Shown: positions 40,603 to 48,795 of the stretch, in pieces
How positions within the stretch are numbered: position 1 is the stretch's first letter
How the letters are laid out: each line of letters opens with the position of its first letter
DNA from: Candidatus Fimimorpha excrementavium
GTDB lineage: Bacteria; Bacillota; Clostridia; Lachnospirales; Lachnospiraceae
Assembly: GCA_018710785.1 (NCBI GenBank)
Contig: DVJD01000116.1
Coordinates: 1 to 64,000 of the forward strand
Reading direction: 5' to 3'
DNA: 64,000 bases
Program-made: the position numbers and the translations under genes
Notes under the pieces: model-generated
What the model saw: the letters and a program-made list of their open reading frames with translations, nothing else
What the model was told of the DNA's origin: nothing
Database searches by the model: none

Positions 40603-42502
40603 TTCCACAGAGCGGGGGCGCCGTGCCTCCAAGGGCGTGCTTGGCCGCCTGATCCGCACAGTATTCCAGTTTTACCCGGTGCTTTTGCCCATTACACTGG
40701 TTTGTATTTTAATTAATGCTATCGTTAGCTCCATGCCATCCGTTTTTATGCAGAATGCGATTGCGGTGGTAGAGGAGACATTTCGGGCGGGAGATTGGTC
40801 TTCCGCATCGGGACGCATTTTTACCCTGTTGGCCATTCTGATAACAATGTATGTGATCAGCTTGATAGCCGGAATTTGCTATACGCAGCTGATGGCCATT
40901 ATTACCCAGGGAACCCTGGCAAAAATGCGTGAAAAGATGTTTGATCACATGCAGGATTTGCCCATACGCTACTTTGATACCCATAATCACGGCGATATCA
41001 TGAGTTATTATACCAACGATATTGATACATTGCGTCAGATGATCAGTCAGAGTTTGCCTCAGCTGGTGATTTCTGCTGTTACTCTGCTTTCCGTATTTGG
41101 CATCATGGTTTATTACAGTATTTGGCTGGCGCTGGTAGTCGTTTGCGGCGTGGTGATCATGACGCTTGTTACCCGTTATGTCAGCGGCCATTCCTCCCGT
41201 TATTTCCTTCAGCAGCAGGTAACCATAGCCCGTACAGAAGGGTTTATGGAAGAAATGATGAATGGACAGAAGGTAATTAAGGTTTTCTGCCATGAAGAAG
41301 GTGCGAAGGCGGATTTTGATAAGGTCAATGATCAGCTGTTTGAAAATTCTGAAAAAGCCAATCGGTATGCCAATATTTTGATGCCATTGCTGGGAAATAT
41401 CGGTAATGTTATGTATGTAATTGTGGCTTTGGTGGGAGGCAGCCTGCTGCTAAACGGCGCTCCGAACCTGAGCCTTTCTGGAATGGCTTTAAGCATCAGT
41501 ATTGCCGTGCCATTCCTCAACATGACGAAGAAGTTTGCCGGAGCCATTGGTCAGGTTTCCAACCAGGTCAACATGGTTGTCATGGGTCTGGCTGGTGCGC
41601 AGCGTATTTTTACTTTACTGGATGAAGAGCCGGAAAAGGATGAAGGATACGTTACTTTGGTCAATGCCAAGGAGAAAGCAGACGGTAATCTGGAAGAATG
41701 CAAGGAACGCACGAGTGTGTGGGCATGGAAACATCCTCATCACGATGGAACGGTTACATATACCCGTCTGCAGGGTGATGTTCGTTTCTTTGATGTAGAC
41801 TTTGCTTATGTACCGGGAAAGATCGTGCTGCATGATGTATCCCTGTATGCAAAACCGGGGCAGAAAGTGGCGTTTGTCGGTTCTACCGGTGCTGGTAAGA
41901 CAACCATCACCAATTTGATCAACCGTTTTTACGATATTGCCGATGGAAAGATTCGTTATGACGGCATTAACATCAATAAGATTAAGAAAGACGATCTGCG
42001 GCGAAGCCTTGGCATCGTGCTGCAGGATACCAACCTGTTTACCGGTACAGTTATGGAAAATATCCGTTATGGTAATCTCGATGCTACGGATGGGGAGTGC
42101 ATGGCGGCAGCCAAACTGGCAGGAGCGGACGATTTTATTCGGCGTTTGCCGGAAGGCTATAATACGATGCTCACGGGAAATGGTGCTAACTTGAGTCAGG
42201 GACAGCGTCAGCTGTTGGCCATTGCCCGGGCGGCTGTGGCAGATCCGCCGGTTATGATCATGGATGAGGCAACCAGCTCCATTGATACCCATACAGAAGC
42301 CATTGTGCAGAAGGGTATGGATGCGCTGATGATGGGCCGTACCACATTCGTTATCGCCCATCGTCTGTCTACGGTACAGAATGCAGATGCGATTATGGTA
42401 TTGGATCACGGACGCATCATCGAGCGAGGAACCCATGATGATCTTATCAAGCTCAAGGGTACATATTATCAGCTGTATACTGGTGCCCTGGAACTGGATT
42501 AA
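40592..42502 (+). CDS. ABC exporter half-transporter, catalytic half
   Basis: 636 residues. Walker A GSTGAGKTT, Walker B MIMDEATSSID and switch AHRLST are normal. Its signature is LSQGQ in place of LSGGQ, which completes the degenerate site with the Walker motifs of the partner. A linker of about 40 residues (around residues 350-400, with TSVWAWKHPHHDG) lies between the membrane and ATPase domains. Start ATG 40592 follows AGGAGGTGACAAGG and overlaps the previous gene. Confidence 0.93.
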   Translation: MPNNSTERGRRASKGVLGRLIRTVFQFYPVLLPITLVCILINAIVSSMPSVFMQNAIAVVEETFRAGDWSSASGRIFTLLAILITMYVISLIAGICYTQLMAIITQGTLAKMREKMFDHMQDLPIRYFDTHNHGDIMSYYTNDIDTLRQMISQSLPQLVISAVTLLSVFGIMVYYSIWLALVVVCGVVIMTLVTRYVSGHSSRYFLQQQVTIARTEGFMEEMMNGQKVIKVFCHEEGAKADFDKVNDQLFENSEKANRYANILMPLLGNIGNVMYVIVALVGGSLLLNGAPNLSLSGMALSISIAVPFLNMTKKFAGAIGQVSNQVNMVVMGLAGAQRIFTLLDEEPEKDEGYVTLVNAKEKADGNLEECKERTSVWAWKHPHHDGTVTYTRLQGDVRFFDVDFAYVPGKIVLHDVSLYAKPGQKVAFVGSTGAGKTTITNLINRFYDIADGKIRYDGININKIKKDDLRRSLGIVLQDTNLFTGTVMENIRYGNLDATDGECMAAAKLAGADDFIRRLPEGYNTMLTGNGANLSQGQRQLLAIARAAVADPPVMIMDEATSSIDTHTEAIVQKGMDALMMGRTTFVIAHRLSTVQNADAIMVLDHGRIIERGTHDDLIKLKGTYYQLYTGALELD

Positions 42503-42531
42503 CATCATTTGAATATGGTATGAAAAGAAGA

Positions 42532-42578
42532 ACACGGTCTCTATTTCCGAGTAGTTTGGAAATGGGACTGTGTTTTTT
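42532..42578 (+). terminator. Terminator of the MarR/ABC operon
   Basis: ACACGGTCTC plus ATTTCC pairs with GGAAAT plus GGGACTGTGT (two wobble pairs, one bulge), followed by TTTTTT. Confidence 0.9.
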
Positions 42579-42612
42579 ATTGTTTACTATTTTTGGGAAA
42601 TAAAAGATGTGC

Positions 42613-42641
42613 TTGACATTTCCGGGAATATTTTTTATAAT
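42613..42641 (+). promoter_or_regulatory. Perfect consensus promoter of the DUF2156/GNAT pair
   Basis: TTGACA (42613-42618), 17 bp, TATAAT (42636-42641). The leader of about 130 nt contains ATAGGAATTA twice (near 42662 and 42680). Confidence 0.92.
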
Positions 42642-42776
42642 CCCAATATCATACTATATTAATAGGAATTAGAAATGTATAGGAATTAAATAGAAAAGAG
42701 ATACTAGTTTGGTGACAGTAGGATTCCAAAGAATAGGATTCCAAAGAAATAGAAGAAGTGGTGAGGAGAGAAGCCG

Positions 42777-43709
42777 ATGGGTTTGATATTTAAGGAATTA
42801 ACGGCAGATGATGCGGAAATTATGATACCATTCTATACCATGCGCTCCAATCGGACCTGCGACAGTGTTTTTTTAGAGAGCTTTATTTGGAAGGACATGT
42901 ATCACGTGAGATATGCAGTTTGGGAAGGGCGGGCGCTTTTATGGCTGATGGAAGAACGGGGAGAATATTTTTCGGCAATGCCGCTTTGCAGAGAAGAGGA
43001 TTTGAAGGACGCTTTTTCGGCCATAGAGAACTATTTTAACGAAGTGCTGGGAAAACCTCTGGTGATTCACCTGGCGGACGAAGAAGCGGTCCGATGTCTG
43101 TGTCTGCCGGAAGAAGAATATCTGGTGGAAGAACAGGAAGATGCCAGAGATTATCTGTATTGCGCAAAATCCCTGCGGACGCTTTCCGGAAGAAAGCTGC
43201 ACAAAAAGAAAAACCGCCTCAATTCCTTTCTGCGCCAATATGAAGGCCGATATGTGTACCGCAGACTGGACTGTTCCGATAAGGAACGTGTGTGGAAGTT
43301 TTTGGATTTGTGGAGGGAGAAAAAGGGAGAAGATGTGGAACGACATCTGGATTATGAGGTGACCGGCATTCATTCCATACTTCACAATTGTTTCCGGCTT
43401 CCCATTCGCATGGGAGGAATCTTCATAGATGGAACCCTGAGGGCCTTTTCCATCGGCAGTGAGAATCCGCTGGAGCGTATGGCTGTTATTCACATAGAAA
43501 AGGCAGACCCTGATATTCCGGGTCTTTATCAAGCTATGAATCAGCAATTTTTGATCCACGAGTTCCCGGATGTGGAGTTGGTAAATAGGGAAGATGATAT
43601 GGGGATTATGGGATTGAGAAAGGCAAAATTGTCCTATCAGCCAGCAGACTTTTCGAGAAAATACCTGGTAAGACAAAAGGAGACAGGGGATAAAAATAAT
43701 GGAACATAG
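42777..43709 (+). CDS. DUF2156 (lysyl-phosphatidylglycerol-synthase C-terminal-like) protein
   Basis: 310 residues, soluble. It matches the stand-alone form of the double-GNAT domain found at the C-terminus of MprF: GRKLHKKKNRLNSFLRQYEG, a middle segment with GGIFIDGTLRAFSIGS, and IPGLYQAMNQQFL. MprF transfers amino acids from tRNA to phosphatidylglycerol; these soluble homologues lack the membrane part and their acceptor is unknown. ATG 42777 follows GAGGAGAGAAG. It overlaps the next gene by 11 bp. Confidence 0.87.
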   Translation: MGLIFKELTADDAEIMIPFYTMRSNRTCDSVFLESFIWKDMYHVRYAVWEGRALLWLMEERGEYFSAMPLCREEDLKDAFSAIENYFNEVLGKPLVIHLADEEAVRCLCLPEEEYLVEEQEDARDYLYCAKSLRTLSGRKLHKKKNRLNSFLRQYEGRYVYRRLDCSDKERVWKFLDLWREKKGEDVERHLDYEVTGIHSILHNCFRLPIRMGGIFIDGTLRAFSIGSENPLERMAVIHIEKADPDIPGLYQAMNQQFLIHEFPDVELVNREDDMGIMGLRKAKLSYQPADFSRKYLVRQKETGDKNNGT

Positions 43710-44781
43710 AAAAGGGAAGAATGATCAGATACGTTATCTGGCAGAGGAAGAAAAAATGAAATCCAAGCCTCTTTGGAACCAGTGTTTCCCGGAAGACTCG
43801 CCTGCATTTGTTTCTTATTATTACAGGGAAAAGACAAAGAATAATCGAATCCTGGTTAAGATGGAAGGGGATGCCATTTTAACCATGCTGCACCGGAATC
43901 CTTATGCGCTTCGCTGGAAGGATACGCAGTGGACGGCGGATTATATCGTGGGAGTGGCAACAAAGAGAGACCGGAGACATGAAGGCCATATGAGAGAGGT
44001 TCTGACACGCGGTCTTTTGGATATGAATCGGGAACATCGGCCGTTCGCATTTTTAATGCCCGCAGCGGAAGAAATTTATCATCCGTTTTCCTTTCGGTAT
44101 GTGGAAAAGAAAGAAGAAGTCTTTTTAAACCCGCAGATGGAACCGTATCTGGAAAGAAAACCGGTGATGGGATCCGAAAAAGAGTGTCAAAAAATCGGTG
44201 CGTGGATGGAACAGTGGCTGGAAAAAAATTACGACATGTTTACAATCCGAAATGCTGAATATGTCAAACATCTGCTTATGGAATTGGAAAGTGAGCATGG
44301 GGGTATGGATTATTTGATGGACCGTGGAGTCTGTGTCGGCCTTCAAGCCTTTTGGGGAAGCAGAGAGAGGGAGCAGCGGTTGCTGTATGCCGATGGAAAA
44401 TGGTGTCAAATGGGAAACGAACGACCCCGCATCATGGCGAGAATCACAGATTTATCCGCATTTCTTTCTGCATTTCGGCTTTCCGAAAAGGGGGAATTGA
44501 CAGTGGAGCTTACGGTGCGGGATGGACAAATTCCTGAAAATAGCGGGAATTTTGTTTGGAAAATCACAGGTCAGGGCAGTGTAGTGCGTCGGGCGGAAGC
44601 AAAGAGGCCGGGCACGAACGAGGAGAGGATTACTTTGAGCGCAGATATCGCAGAACTGGCGGAATGGCTGTTTGGATATCGGCTGGCAGAGACAATTTGG
44701 GAGGAACGGGCCGAATGCCGACTCTCAAAGCTAAAGCAAATACAAACCATGGGAAGCGTATTTCTGGATGAAGTCGTCTGA
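43699..44781 (+). CDS. GNAT acetyltransferase, Eis-like
   Basis: 360 residues. An N-terminal GNAT domain (YIVGVATKRDRRHEGHMREVLTRGL is the acetyl-CoA-binding segment region; FLMPAAEEIYHPFSFRYV follows), a second GNAT-like stretch, and a C-terminal sterol-carrier-like domain ending in MGSVFLDEVV, the order seen in Eis-type acetyltransferases. Eis proteins acetylate amines on antibiotics or proteins; the acceptor here is not known. It is translationally linked with the DUF2156 gene. Confidence 0.85.
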   Translation: MEHRKGKNDQIRYLAEEEKMKSKPLWNQCFPEDSPAFVSYYYREKTKNNRILVKMEGDAILTMLHRNPYALRWKDTQWTADYIVGVATKRDRRHEGHMREVLTRGLLDMNREHRPFAFLMPAAEEIYHPFSFRYVEKKEEVFLNPQMEPYLERKPVMGSEKECQKIGAWMEQWLEKNYDMFTIRNAEYVKHLLMELESEHGGMDYLMDRGVCVGLQAFWGSREREQRLLYADGKWCQMGNERPRIMARITDLSAFLSAFRLSEKGELTVELTVRDGQIPENSGNFVWKITGQGSVVRRAEAKRPGTNEERITLSADIAELAEWLFGYRLAETIWEERAECRLSKLKQIQTMGSVFLDEVV

Positions 44782-44851
44782 TCAAAACAAAGGCGCTGCT
44801 TTTGTGAAATAATCGGGCCGGAATCAGAAGAAAAGATGGAGGAAATGAACG

Positions 44852-45784
44852 ATGGAACAGATTAGAAACAGTGCATTGGAATTGATTGGAAGGACACCAA
44901 TCCTTCGTTTGCACAGGTACAGTGAGAAAGCGGGCATCAAGGGAGCCGATATTTTGGCCAAATTGGAATATTTGAACCCGGCAGGATCGGTGAAGGATAG
45001 AATCGCCCTGGCTATGATTGAAGATGCGGAAAAAAGAGGCGTTTTAAAGCCGGGTTTTGCGATCATAGAGCCGACTTCAGGAAATACCGGGATTGGCCTG
45101 GCTTCTGTGGCAGCGGCAAAGGGATATCGTGCCATTTTCACCCTTCCGGATACCATGAGTGTGGAGAGAAGGACGCTTCTTAGGGCTTACGGCGCAGAAT
45201 TGGTTTTGACGGATGGAAAGCTGGGGATGAAGGGAGCCATCGCAAAGGCTGAGGAGCTGCAGCGAGAGATGCCGGACAGTATCCTCCTTGGACAATTTGA
45301 GAATGAGGCCAATCCCCGGATCCACCGCATGACGACGGGACCGGAAATATGGGAGCAAACGGATGGAAACGTGGATATTTTTGTGGCCGGTGTCGGTACA
45401 GGAGGCACCATAAGCGGAGTCGGAGGTTTCCTGAAGGAAAAAAATCCGGCAGTCCGGATCGCAGCTGTGGAACCGGCGGCAAGTCCGGTTTTGGCGGGAG
45501 GTAATCCGGGGCCACATAAGATTCAGGGGATTGGGGCAGGATTTATTCCGAACACATTGAATACAAACATTTATGATGAAATCATTCCTGTGGAAAATGA
45601 GGACGCCATGGAGGAGGGAAAACGATTGGCCCGGTCAGAAGGGATTCTGGTGGGGATCTCTTCAGGAGCCGCCTTAAAAGCGGCGGGAATTCTGGCAAAG
45701 AGACCGGAAAATCACGGAAAAACCATCGTGGTTTTACTGCCGGATTCCGGCGACCGTTATCTTTCCACGCCGATGTTTGAATAA
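44852..45784 (+). CDS. cysK: Cysteine synthase (O-acetylserine thiol-lyase)
   Basis: 310 residues. PLP enzyme that makes cysteine from O-acetylserine and sulfide. The PLP lysine is in [11 protein letters not shown], the substrate loop is [12 protein letters not shown], the phosphate-binding loop is [12 protein letters not shown], and it ends with [13 protein letters not shown]. Start ATG 44852 follows GGAGGAAATGAACG by a normal distance. A terminator of the palindromic family follows. Confidence 0.96.
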   Translation: MEQIRNSALELIGRTPILRLHRYSEKAGIKGADILAKLEYLNPAGSVKDRIALAMIEDAEKRGVLKPGFAIIEPTSGNTGIGLASVAAAKGYRAIFTLPDTMSVERRTLLRAYGAELVLTDGKLGMKGAIAKAEELQREMPDSILLGQFENEANPRIHRMTTGPEIWEQTDGNVDIFVAGVGTGGTISGVGGFLKEKNPAVRIAAVEPAASPVLAGGNPGPHKIQGIGAGFIPNTLNTNIYDEIIPVENEDAMEEGKRLARSEGILVGISSGAALKAAGILAKRPENHGKTIVVLLPDSGDRYLSTPMFE

Positions 45785-45796
45785 AAATAAATAGAA

Positions 45797-45856
45797 GGGG
45801 AATTGCAAAATTCGCACCGTACAGCAACCATGCGAATTTGCAATCCCCCTTTGTTT
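45797..45856. repeat. Palindromic terminator sharing 22 bases with the element at 13688
   Basis: GGGGAATTGCAAAATTCGCA (45797-45816) pairs with TGCGAATTTGCAATCCCC (45831-45848), followed by a T-rich tract. Bases 45803-45824, which run into the loop, are identical to 13695-13716. It lies between cysK and the convergent AraC gene. Confidence 0.88.
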
Positions 45857-45886
45857 TTGACCTCATGCAGGCTGCAGGCGTTGCGC

Positions 45887-47116
45887 TCAGGAGTGGAGAA
45901 TCATTTTCTGATACTGTTTTGGAGAAACGCCGTTCATTTTTTTGAATACGCGGATAAAATAATTAATATCCTGATATCCGCAGGCGGACGCGATGGTGCT
46001 GATGGAGAGAGAGGAGGAATTGATCAGGGTAATCGCGCGGCGTATGCGGATCTGATGGATGTAATCGGTCAACGTTATTTTTACTTCCTTTTTAAACAGC
46101 CCGGAGAGATAAGTTTTTGTCAGATTAAACTGATCCGCAAAAAAGGAGAGACTCAAATCTTCTGCATAATGGAAATCAATATAGGAAATGATATCTTTGA
46201 TGACAGGAGAATATCCCTTCATTGCATGATTTTGGACAAGAAGGCAATACTTGTGAATAATGTCGTTTGCGATGCCTGTCAGCTCCCTCTGGGTGCGTGC
46301 TTCATTGATCAGGACAGCGAATTTGGTGGAGAGATCGTCGATGTAAAGCGGATGAACCCCTCCCAGTTCAGCTGCCTTTCGGCACAGCGTATTTAAAATG
46401 ATCTGAAAGTTCTGCGTATTGCGGAGCAGATTTTCTGTGCGCGGCTGAATATGAAAACTTCCGAACTTTTGATGCAGCTCTTTGGCATGTTTGTAGTCGC
46501 CTTTGGAAACGGCCTCCAGCATCTGCGATTCCACCCAGTAGCGTTCTTCGATGCTGGCAACGGCCAATTTGGGATTTTGCCGCATTTTGCCCAAGAATGG
46601 AGAACGTTCGATGGATATGGAACTATGGTCCGGATAATAGGATACATTATAACTGGTTTCAAACAAACCGGAAGCCAGGTTGAGGACGAGGGATTCGAAC
46701 CGATCCAGAGCCTGAATGTCGGGGATGGAAGAATACACGGCCTCAATATCATCGGTCAGGGAAGGGGGAATCTTATTTTTCAGCATAATCCGCCGGATCG
46801 CAGCTTCATCGGGAACTTTTTCAAAAAAAGGACCGATGACAAAAAAAGAAGACTCATATTCATTGAGATGAGCCTTGGGGATGTGGAGATAAAAATAGGT
46901 CATATCAAACTCATCCGTAAACCGCAGCATGGAGGAGGGAGTCACCAATTGGGTGATCAGCAGAAGCATCTGCTGGTAAGCATTTCCCTCATATAGGCGG
47001 AGCCGGAATCCGTAATCCGTTTTCGCGATGTTGGAATAATCATTATAGAGAATAACATTGTTGACATTGTAAGCAGTCAGAGCCTGCTGAAACAGGGTAA
47101 GCTTTCTGGTTTTCAT
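45887..47116 (-). CDS. AraC-family regulator of the hexuronide locus
   Basis: 409 residues. The C-terminal 100 residues carry two helix-turn-helix motifs (LSLSFFADQFNLTKTYLSGLFKKEV; ISTIASACGYQDINYFIRVFKKMNGVSPKQYQ). The N-terminal 300 residues are a sensor region I do not recognise. The start at 47116 has GGAGGACTGCC directly before it. It is divergent from the GPH symporter gene, which suggests that it activates that operon when the sugar is present. Confidence 0.92.
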   Translation of the reverse strand: MKTRKLTLFQQALTAYNVNNVILYNDYSNIAKTDYGFRLRLYEGNAYQQMLLLITQLVTPSSMLRFTDEFDMTYFYLHIPKAHLNEYESSFFVIGPFFEKVPDEAAIRRIMLKNKIPPSLTDDIEAVYSSIPDIQALDRFESLVLNLASGLFETSYNVSYYPDHSSISIERSPFLGKMRQNPKLAVASIEERYWVESQMLEAVSKGDYKHAKELHQKFGSFHIQPRTENLLRNTQNFQIILNTLCRKAAELGGVHPLYIDDLSTKFAVLINEARTQRELTGIANDIIHKYCLLVQNHAMKGYSPVIKDIISYIDFHYAEDLSLSFFADQFNLTKTYLSGLFKKEVKITLTDYIHQIRIRRAITLINSSSLSISTIASACGYQDINYFIRVFKKMNGVSPKQYQKMILHS

Positions 47117-47332
47117 GGCAGTCCTCCATATTCGTTTATTGAAAGATCATAAAGAAAAATTGTATTATTTTATGATAAAACAAGATAATTTTATACTTGT
47201 ATATAAAATACCATAATATCATACTATTTTCAAGATATATTATCTCTGTTTTATTCTTTAAAAATGGCGTATTTTAGAATAGAAGACAGCTGCAGTACTC
47301 TGACGATTGTCAAAGTAGAAAAGGAGAAATCT
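47117..47332. promoter_or_regulatory. Divergent AT-rich control region, AraC gene and symporter gene
   Basis: A 216-bp AT-rich space between divergent genes. It contains AATATCATACTAT at 47215-47227, also found at 42645-42657, and several half-palindromes around 47160-47240. No confident -35/-10 pair could be assigned, as is common for activator-dependent promoters. Confidence 0.45.
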
Positions 47333-48745
47333 ATGAATGAAAAAAAGGTGAAGCCGTTTGGCTTAAAAGATAAGATCGGCTATATGTTTGGAGACTTTGG
47401 AAATGATTTTACCTTTATGTTTTCCAGTACATTTTTGATGGTATTTTATACCAAAGTGCTGGGGATCAGCGGAGCGGCAGTTGGAACCTTATTTTTGGTG
47501 GCCCGGTTTGTGGATGCCGTAACGGATATCACCATGGGACGAATTGTGGACAAATGCAAACCGGGAAAGGATGGAAAATTTAAGCGGTGGATCCGTATTA
47601 TGGCAGGTCCGGTGGCGCTGGCCAGCTTTTTGATGTATCAGTCCGCGCTGGCGGATGCATCCATGGCAGTGAAATATGTTTACATGTATGTTACCTATAT
47701 TTTGTGGGGAAGCATCTGCTATACAGGTATTAATATCCCGTATGGATCCATGGCTTCCGCGATTACGGATGTGCCGGAAGAGAGGACTTCTTTGTCCACA
47801 TTTCGCAGCATCGGCGCCACGCTGGCCAATTTGATTATCGGTGTGGGAGGCCCCATGCTTGTCTATGCCACCGATGAAAATGGAGCGCAGGTAATCCGAG
47901 GCGGCGGCAATATATTTCCGATTTTGGCAGGAATTTTTTCCGTATGCGCGATTCTTTGCTATATCATTTGTTATAAATGCACGACAGAACGTGTCAAAAT
48001 CGAGAAGGATCCCAATGAGCCGAAGATCACGCTGGCGGATACCGTGAAAGCGATTTTTACCAGCAGGGCACTGCTTGGAATCGTGGCAGCGGCCATCTTC
48101 CTGCTGCTGAGTTCTCTCCTGCTTGGAAGCATCAACAATTATTTATATACGGATTACTTTGGCAGTTCGAGAGCACTGTCCACATATAATCTGATTACCA
48201 TGGTTTGTTCCCTTCTTCTGGCAACGGTCGTCGGGGCCATTTCAAAGACATTCGGAAAGAAGGAATCGGCGGCAGCTACGACGGCATTTTCGGGTATTGT
48301 ATTCCTTTTGCTGGGATTCCTCCACGTGACCAATGTCTGGGTTTTTGTGGTGGCTGCTGCCATCGGTTATATCGGAGTCAATTACTTTAATATGGTTATC
48401 TGGGCAAATTTAACCGATGTGATAGATGATATCGAAGTGCAGGCCAGGGAACGGCAGGACGGCGTGGTATACGGTGTGTATTCCTTTGCCAGAAAGATTG
48501 GCCAGGCGCTGGCCGGCGGTTTGGGAGGCTATGCCCTGACCATGATCGCCTATGATGAAAAAGCTGTGACACAGACCCAGGAAGTACTGAATGGTCTTTA
48601 TAATTTGGGAACATTTGTACCGGGTATTTTGTTCCTATGTGTGGCAGCAATGCTGGCTTTTGTATATCCCTTGTCAAAAAAACGTGTGAACAGAAACGTG
48701 GAAATCCTGCGGGAAAGAAGAAAGAAACTGGAAGAGGGCAAATAG
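47333..48745 (+). CDS. GPH-family sugar/cation symporter (GusB/MelB-like)
   Basis: 470 residues and about twelve membrane helices. It starts with KDKIGYMFGDFGNDFTF, the conserved GPH N-terminus, and has VDAVTDITMGRIVDKCKPGKDGKFKRWI between helices 2 and 3 (the D-x-x-x-G-x-x-x-D family motif). GPH carriers import melibiose, glucuronides or xylosides with H+ or Na+. With a GH2 enzyme and uxuA-uxuB downstream, a glucuronide is the likely cargo. Start ATG 47333 follows AAGGAGAAAT; the longer frame from 47264 has no site. Confidence 0.92.
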   Translation: MNEKKVKPFGLKDKIGYMFGDFGNDFTFMFSSTFLMVFYTKVLGISGAAVGTLFLVARFVDAVTDITMGRIVDKCKPGKDGKFKRWIRIMAGPVALASFLMYQSALADASMAVKYVYMYVTYILWGSICYTGINIPYGSMASAITDVPEERTSLSTFRSIGATLANLIIGVGGPMLVYATDENGAQVIRGGGNIFPILAGIFSVCAILCYIICYKCTTERVKIEKDPNEPKITLADTVKAIFTSRALLGIVAAAIFLLLSSLLLGSINNYLYTDYFGSSRALSTYNLITMVCSLLLATVVGAISKTFGKKESAAATTAFSGIVFLLLGFLHVTNVWVFVVAAAIGYIGVNYFNMVIWANLTDVIDDIEVQARERQDGVVYGVYSFARKIGQALAGGLGGYALTMIAYDEKAVTQTQEVLNGLYNLGTFVPGILFLCVAAMLAFVYPLSKKRVNRNVEILRERRKKLEEGK

Positions 48746-48795
48746 GGAAATGGTTCCGATACGGACAGAAATCGTATATTTTAGGAGGATGAGAG

